This document shows, in pieces, positions 59,665-64,000 of a stretch of DNA of 64,000 nucleotides. The position numbers and the translations under genes were made by a program. Source of the DNA: Polynucleobacter sp. MWH-Svant-W18. Lineage in GTDB: Bacteria > Pseudomonadota > Gammaproteobacteria > Burkholderiales > Burkholderiaceae. The notes under the pieces were generated by a model. That model ran no database searches. It worked only from the letters and a program-made list of their open reading frames with translations, and was not told the DNA's origin. The stretch's first letter is position 1, and the number at the start of each line of letters is the position of its first letter. Where the stretch lies: the NCBI RefSeq assembly GCF_018687495.1, contig NZ_CP061293.1, positions 558,001 through 622,000 on the forward strand, in the 5' to 3' direction.

Positions 59665-60459
59665 ATGAAGCCAATATCGATGCTAAACACCCTGTTTAAA
59701 AGTTGCCTAGTCGCGCTACTGGCTGTCTCCTGCTTTCTCATAGTCGGCTGTAGTACCACTCCTAGAGCAAAGCCAGCAAATGTGATTGACCGCACTGGTT
59801 CTTCAGAGCCAGCACCTCCTGGTTACTATCGTGTGAAGAAGGGTGACACCTTGGCACGCATTGCTTTAGATCATGGTCAAGCACCACGAGATGTTGCACA
59901 GTGGAATACGGCATTGAACCCAAGCTTCAACCCAAATGTCATTGAGGTGGGTGATTTGATTTTGGTGAAGCCACCAACAGCATCAAAAGTAGCTAAGGCA
60001 ACAGAAAAAGCCCCGGACAAGACTGCAGATAAGAAGCCTTCAAGTGACAAAGTGGATACACCCGCACCAGAATCCAGCAAGCCTGACGTTGTTGCTGAAC
60101 CTGGCATTCGTTTATCTTGGCCTGCAAAAGGCAAGGTTACTGCAGAATTTAACGAGACCAACAAAGGCATTGATATCGCTGGCAAGGTTGGTGAGCCGAT
60201 ATTGGCAGCCTCTGATGGCAAGGTGGTTTATGCCGGTAATAGCTTACGGGGCTATGGAAACTTAGTCATCATCAAACATGACAACACTTATCTCACAGCC
60301 TACGCGCACAATAGCAAGCTCTTGGTGAAAGAGGGCGATACCGTGCGTAAGGGCCAGAAGATTGCTGAGATGGGTGATACAGACAGCACCATGACTAAGC
60401 TTCATTTTGAGTTGCGCGTTAACGGTAAGCCAGTCAATCCAACACCGTATTTACAGTAA
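59665..60459 (+). CDS. nlpD: NlpD-like LysM/M23 lipoprotein
   Basis: Outer-membrane lipoprotein that activates cell-wall amidases. Lipobox LIVGC (Cys29), LysM domain (about 53-102, RVKKGDTLARIALDHGQ), a Lys/Pro/Ala linker, then a LytM (M23) domain. In the M23 domain the zinc residues are degraded: FNETNKGIDIAGKVG keeps the Asp but lacks the usual His before it, and the final motif TKLHFELR keeps only the second His. This is the state of true NlpD, which is inactive and works as an activator. In relatives rpoS follows; here it does not. Confidence 0.93.
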   Translation: MKPISMLNTLFKSCLVALLAVSCFLIVGCSTTPRAKPANVIDRTGSSEPAPPGYYRVKKGDTLARIALDHGQAPRDVAQWNTALNPSFNPNVIEVGDLILVKPPTASKVAKATEKAPDKTADKKPSSDKVDTPAPESSKPDVVAEPGIRLSWPAKGKVTAEFNETNKGIDIAGKVGEPILAASDGKVVYAGNSLRGYGNLVIIKHDNTYLTAYAHNSKLLVKEGDTVRKGQKIAEMGDTDSTMTKLHFELRVNGKPVNPTPYLQ

Positions 60460-60476
60460 GGGTTTGGCAAAAGCCT

Positions 60477-61298
60477 ATGGCCACCGTACTGGTATTTGAT
60501 ATTGAAACCATTCCTGATGTTGCGGGATTGCGTCGTCTAGAAGACTACCCAGCCACCATGAGTGATGCCGAAGTAGCTGCCGCTGCCATGGCTGAGCGTG
60601 CCGCCAAAACAGGTAGTGAATTTTTACCTTTATATCTACAAAAGATTATTGCGATTTCTTGTGTGATTCGGAGAACTACGAAAGAGGGCTTGCCTCAACT
60701 CAAGGTAGGCACCCTCGGAACACCGCAGGATGATGAAAAGGTCTTAGTTCAGGCTTTCTTTGATCTCATTGAAAAGTACACACCGCAATTAGTGTCATGG
60801 AATGGCAGCGGCTTTGATTTGCCAGTACTGCATTACCGTGCGCTCGCGAATCACATTCAAGCACCACGCTACTGGGAGATGGGTGAGAGCCAAGAAGCCG
60901 ATAGTCGAGATTTCAAATGGAATAACTACATTAGTCGTTATCACATGCGTCACCTAGACATGATGGATCTACTGGCTAAATTTAACGGCCGTGCAAATGC
61001 ACCCTTGGATGGTTTAGCAAAGCTTTGTGGCTTTCCAGGCAAGATGGGTATGGATGGCAGCCAAGTCTGGCCTGCTTATCAAGATGGCAAGATTGATGAC
61101 ATCCGGCGCTATTGCGAAACTGATGTGGTCAATACCTATCTCATGTATTGCCGCTTTCAGTTGTTGCGTGGTGGCTTTTCATTAGCGGAGTACCAAGAAG
61201 AAATCGCTTTTGTAAAAGCCTATTTAGAAAAAGCTGCCAAAGAGCCGAATGGCGCTCAGTGGCAGGAGTACCTCCAAGGTTTTACTGCGGATGCGTAG
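60477..61298 (+). CDS. PolB-like 3'-5' exonuclease
   Basis: DEDDy-type exonuclease related to the proofreading domain of DNA polymerase B. The 273 residues hold VFDIETIPD (ExoI), LVSWNGSGFDLPVL (ExoII) and YCETDVVNTYLMYCRF (ExoIII), with a conserved HLDMMDLLAKFN. The substrate is not known. It overlaps rlmD by 8 nt. Confidence 0.88.
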   Translation: MATVLVFDIETIPDVAGLRRLEDYPATMSDAEVAAAAMAERAAKTGSEFLPLYLQKIIAISCVIRRTTKEGLPQLKVGTLGTPQDDEKVLVQAFFDLIEKYTPQLVSWNGSGFDLPVLHYRALANHIQAPRYWEMGESQEADSRDFKWNNYISRYHMRHLDMMDLLAKFNGRANAPLDGLAKLCGFPGKMGMDGSQVWPAYQDGKIDDIRRYCETDVVNTYLMYCRFQLLRGGFSLAEYQEEIAFVKAYLEKAAKEPNGAQWQEYLQGFTADA

Positions 61299-62721
61299 AG
61301 GTGAGAAGCCAGTCAATATCATCGTGACTGAGCCAATACAAGTTGAAGCACTCGATTTAGATGCCCAAGGCATTGCCCGTTTAGCCCCTAATGAGGAAGA
61401 AATCATTCAAGGCCAAGGCGGCAAGGTCATTTTTATTCAAGGTGCACTGCCGACTGAGAGGGTCACCTACGTCATTACCCGAGACAAGGCTCGCTTTAGT
61501 AAAGCCAAGGTCCTCGATATTCTTAAACCTGCGGTATTCAGAGCTGAGCCTAAATGCAAAGCCTTTGGTGTATGCGGCGGTTGCACCATGCAGCACTTGG
61601 ATATCCGTGCGCAGGTTGCCATGAAACAGCGCGTGCTCGAAGATGATCTGCAACACATTGCCAAAGTAAAGCCCTTAGAAATTTTGCGCCCCATGGGTGG
61701 CCCCACCTGGGAATACCGTCATCGCGCTCGCCTGAGTGTCGTCAATCGTTCAATCAAAAAAGGCACAGTACTGATTGGTTTTCATGAGGGCAAGAGTGCA
61801 TATGTAGCCGATATGACGGCTTGCGAAATTTTGCCTAAGCACGTATCGGATTTATTGCCCGAGTTGAGAAAGTTGGTGATGGGCTTATCGATTGTGGATC
61901 GGATGCCGCAGATTGAGATTGCAGTCGGTGAGCCGGAAGATCCGAATGATCCGTCAAAATCTAAACCAGTCACCGCCTTGGTATTTCGCAATCTATTGCC
62001 TTTGACGCCAGAAGATGAGCAGCAGCTCCGTGATTTTGCAGACGAGCATCAAGTGTGGATTTGGTTGCAATCCAAGGGTATTGAAACCGTAACACCATTT
62101 TACCCAGAGACTGGCAAGCTCTGTTATCGCTTACCCGAATTTGAAATCGAGATGCCGTTCAAGCCCACAGACTTTACCCAAGTCAATCACATGATGAATC
62201 GTGTATTAGTGAGTAGGGCGATTCGTTTACTTGAAGTGGAATCTAGTGATCGCGTGCTCGATTTGTTTTGTGGCATTGGTAATTTCACTTTACCGCTTGC
62301 CAGAAAAGCACAGCAGGTCTTGGGGATCGAGGGTCTTGAAACCTTAACGAATCGAGCTAATGCAAATGCTGAACATAATGGTTTAGCAAAGCAAGTGAGT
62401 TTCATGCAAAGTGATTTATTTGAAGTGACGCCAGAGACGATTGCATCTTGGGGCAAAGCAGAGCGCTGGTTGATGGATCCACCCCGAGAAGGGGCGCTGG
62501 AGATTTGCAGATCCCTTGCGCAACTACAGTTGATGAAAAGTGATCTCCTTCCAAAACGGATTGTGTATGTCTCTTGTAATCCCAAGACCTTAGCTAGAGA
62601 TGTGGAGATTTTGTGCCATGAGGCAGGCTATATCCTTAGCAGTGCAGGAATTGTGAATATGTTTCCTCACACCTCCCATGTAGAGTCTATGGCGGTATTT
62701 GATCTAGCAAAGAGTCACTAA
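61291..62721 (+). CDS. rlmD: 23S rRNA (uracil-1939-C5)-methyltransferase RlmD
   Basis: SAM-dependent enzyme that makes m5U at position 1939 of 23S rRNA. The N-terminal TRAM domain begins TEPIQVEALDLDAQGIARL, an Fe-S motif is KCKAFGVCGGCTMQHLD, and the C-terminal half has VLDLFCGIGNFTLPLA, MDPPREGA and YVSCNPKTLARD with the catalytic cysteine. The start is ATG at 61291, inside the exonuclease stop region. Length 476. Confidence 0.95.
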   Translation: MRRGEKPVNIIVTEPIQVEALDLDAQGIARLAPNEEEIIQGQGGKVIFIQGALPTERVTYVITRDKARFSKAKVLDILKPAVFRAEPKCKAFGVCGGCTMQHLDIRAQVAMKQRVLEDDLQHIAKVKPLEILRPMGGPTWEYRHRARLSVVNRSIKKGTVLIGFHEGKSAYVADMTACEILPKHVSDLLPELRKLVMGLSIVDRMPQIEIAVGEPEDPNDPSKSKPVTALVFRNLLPLTPEDEQQLRDFADEHQVWIWLQSKGIETVTPFYPETGKLCYRLPEFEIEMPFKPTDFTQVNHMMNRVLVSRAIRLLEVESSDRVLDLFCGIGNFTLPLARKAQQVLGIEGLETLTNRANANAEHNGLAKQVSFMQSDLFEVTPETIASWGKAERWLMDPPREGALEICRSLAQLQLMKSDLLPKRIVYVSCNPKTLARDVEILCHEAGYILSSAGIVNMFPHTSHVESMAVFDLAKSH

Positions 62722-62881
62722 ATCCCGGATTGAGAACGATTTTTACGGGTTTTAGCACTAAATGGGTGCAAATCAGTTTTTTGCGGTGCAATATGGTTTT
62801 AGGACGTTTCGCTAGAGGGGTACATTGGAATCGTGCAGAGAAATCTTGCTGCTAACCAGTTTTCCCGAAGAGGAGTTGATC

Positions 62882-62968
62882 ATGAAGGCCGCAGATAGCA
62901 TCACTGTTGTAGTGATCTTAATTGCCCTGTCTTGCGCTGTTCAAGCTTTTGTTACCTACCTAGAATAA
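62882..62968 (+). CDS. Possible 28-aa membrane peptide
   Basis: Short frame with a strong site: AGGAG precedes the ATG by 6 nt. The product starts MKAADSIT and is a single hydrophobic helix (VVVILIALSCAVQAFV) with a polar end YLE. It is preceded by about 160 bp of non-coding sequence and followed by a terminator hairpin. It could be a real small protein. There is no family match I know of. Confidence 0.5.
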   Translation: MKAADSITVVVILIALSCAVQAFVTYLE

Positions 62969-62983
62969 AGCTTGAGTAAAACA

Positions 62984-63005
62984 AAAGGCGCCCGAGGGCG
63001 CCTTT
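62984..63005 (-). terminator. GC-rich hairpin ending the YccA-family gene
   Basis: AAAGGCGCC (62984-62992) and GGCGCCTTT (62997-63005) pair across CGAG. On the minus strand the stem runs on into TTTTGTTTT, so it ends the minus-strand gene well; on the plus strand only TTT follows, so termination of the 28-residue frame would be weaker. Confidence 0.75.
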
Positions 63006-63062
63006 GGCAATATGCGATAGCAACGGAGAGTTGCTAGGTAACTTTGACTCTCTGAATCTCGC

Positions 63063-63764
63063 TTAGTCTCGGTTACCGCCAACAATACCCAATAGGGCTA
63101 GTAAGTTGGTAAAGACGTTGTAGACATCTAAGTAAATAGCCAGAGTAGCCATGATGTAGTTAGTCTCACCACCGTTGATGACACGCTGCACATCAACCAA
63201 GATGAAGGCTGAGAAGATGGCGATTGCGAGAACCATCACAGTCAACATCAATGCTGGCAACTGCAACCAGATGTTGGCCAATGAGGCAACGATCAGCAGT
63301 AGTACGCCCACCATCAACCACTTGCCCATGCCAGCAAAGTCACTCTTGCTCACGGTAGCAATCGTTGCCATCACAGCAAAGATTGCGGCTGTGCCACCGA
63401 AGGACAGCATGATGAGCGCAGCGCCATTGCTATAGCTATTGAGGGTGTAGCCGATCAGGCGGGACATCATGATGCCCATGAAGAAGGTGAAGCCCAACAA
63501 GAGTAGGACACCTACGCCAGTCTCTTTGTTCTTTTCAATAGCCCAAAAGAAACCGAATGCCACCGCCATAAATACGATAAAGCCGATAAAAGGGCTGCCA
63601 GAGAATAAGTCCAGACCCATGGCAACGCCAAGCCACGCACCAATCACGGTAGGTACCATGGATAGTGCCAAGAGGGCATAGGTATTACGTAGGACGCGGT
63701 TGCGTACCTGTACTGTGCTGATCGAGCTGGTTTGCCCGAAGCCGTAAGAGTTCAGATCACTCAT
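63063..63764 (-). CDS. Bax inhibitor-1/YccA-family membrane protein
   Basis: Seven-span inner-membrane protein of the Bax inhibitor-1 family (YccA/YbhL), some of which leak calcium or modulate FtsH. The 233 residues begin SYGFGQTSSISTVQVRNRVLRNTYALLALSM and end IMATLAIYLDVYNVFTNLLALLGI, the family's C-terminal signature with a conserved acidic residue. AAGGAG lies 6 nt before the ATG. A promoter with TTGAAA and TACTTA/TATACT is upstream. Confidence 0.93.
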   Translation of the reverse strand: MSDLNSYGFGQTSSISTVQVRNRVLRNTYALLALSMVPTVIGAWLGVAMGLDLFSGSPFIGFIVFMAVAFGFFWAIEKNKETGVGVLLLLGFTFFMGIMMSRLIGYTLNSYSNGAALIMLSFGGTAAIFAVMATIATVSKSDFAGMGKWLMVGVLLLIVASLANIWLQLPALMLTVMVLAIAIFSAFILVDVQRVINGGETNYIMATLAIYLDVYNVFTNLLALLGIVGGNRD

Positions 63765-63801
63765 ATTGACTCCTTCTGTCTAGTGATTACATAAGCCCAT
63801 C

Positions 63802-63908
63802 AAGGGCTGTTGACATTAAGTATAGACAAAAGAGCCAAATTTCAAGAACCTTAAATAAAGACCTACAAAACAAGGGCTTATGCCCAGTAAATTCAAGGGC
63901 TTAGCCCT
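63802..63908. repeat. Three copies of AAGGGCT in the last intergenic region
   Basis: AAGGGCT occurs at 63802-63808, 63872-63878 and 63895-63901. Two are inside small hairpins (GGGC-TTAT-GCCC and AGGGCT-T-AGCCCT). The intergenic region runs to the window end, where TATAAT at about 63941-63946 could start a rightward transcript that leaves the window. Confidence 0.5.
63817..63845 (-). promoter_or_regulatory. Sigma-70-like promoter of the YccA-family gene
   Basis: On the minus strand TTGAAA (63845-63840) and TACTTA (63822-63817) are 17 bp apart; TATACT (63824-63819) is an alternative -10 at 15 bp. About 50 nt upstream of the start codon. Confidence 0.45.
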
Positions 63909-64000
63909 ACTTGTCTAGGGGTAAATACCGCTAAGCAATGTATAATTTGGGGGTCGTTGGCGTAGGCAGGGCGATTGAGCCCAGATTCTTAGCCACCCAA

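Overview
The window reads as a chromosomal segment of a free-living betaproteobacterium of the family Burkholderiaceae, most like the small-genome freshwater genus Polynucleobacter. I base this on moderate-to-low G+C for the group, short intergenic gaps, ordinary betaproteobacterial gene orders (rho/trxA beside an AddAB-type nuclease pair; dnaX-ybaB-recR beside the SRP RNA; surE-pcm-nlpD) and family types common there (Bug-type binding protein, Lys/Ala-rich small proteins). The genus is an inference from gene content, not from an alignment. I see no insertion sequence, prophage, integrase, CRISPR array, tRNA or rRNA.

Layout. 1-10 kb: a rubredoxin/rubredoxin reductase pair cut by the left edge, an Old Yellow Enzyme, a leftward group (lactate dehydrogenase lldD, a DUF4239 protein, small proteins, cytochrome b561), an EamA exporter, a class V aminotransferase, NAD(P)HX dehydratase and a solute-binding protein. 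10-24 kb: housekeeping and accessory metabolism (LOG-family nucleosidase, channel-like protein, HI0933 flavoprotein, TerC, truncated haemoglobin, phasin-like protein, FAH hydrolase with a twin-arginine leader, mmsB, selD, TlpA thioredoxin, exported transglutaminase, RhlE, YbgC, GNAT). 23.5-25.2 kb: tungstate (tupA) and molybdate (modA) binding proteins, divergent and without permeases. 25.2-28.3 kb: feoAB behind a clear Fur box, then an outer-membrane-like protein. 28.3-35.3 kb: SemiSWEET, fumarylpyruvate-hydrolase-like protein, a DUF5993-DsbB pair, a Bug protein, two small envelope proteins, MATE and a GT39-type glycosyltransferase. 35.4-37.8 kb: rpmE2, rho and trxA, all leftward.

37.9-47.4 kb is a DNA-repair and stress block: an AddB-like nuclease and AddA-like helicase-nuclease (4-nt overlap), a BrnT/BrnA toxin-antitoxin pair with an inverted repeat around its promoter, and a LexA-boxed umuDC operon followed by an unrecognised 46-residue protein. 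47.7-50.5 kb holds the SRP RNA gene (leftward) and dnaX-ybaB-recR (rightward). 50.7-58.2 kb holds an OprB/Mn-porin-like protein behind a second Fur-like box and a complete heavy-metal RND tripartite efflux set (TolC-type protein, adaptor, CzcA/CusA-type pump). 58.2-62.7 kb is surE-pcm-nlpD, a PolB-like 3'-5' exonuclease and rlmD, with rpoS absent from its usual place after nlpD. The window ends with a possible 28-residue membrane peptide and a leftward Bax-inhibitor-1/YccA family gene.

The most interesting points are the Fur-boxed porin beside a divalent-cation RND exporter, the DsbB variant whose second cysteine pair sits in a C-terminal tail after an extra membrane segment, the small ORF trailing umuDC, the pore-loop protein with an altered potassium-channel-like filter, and the missing rpoS.
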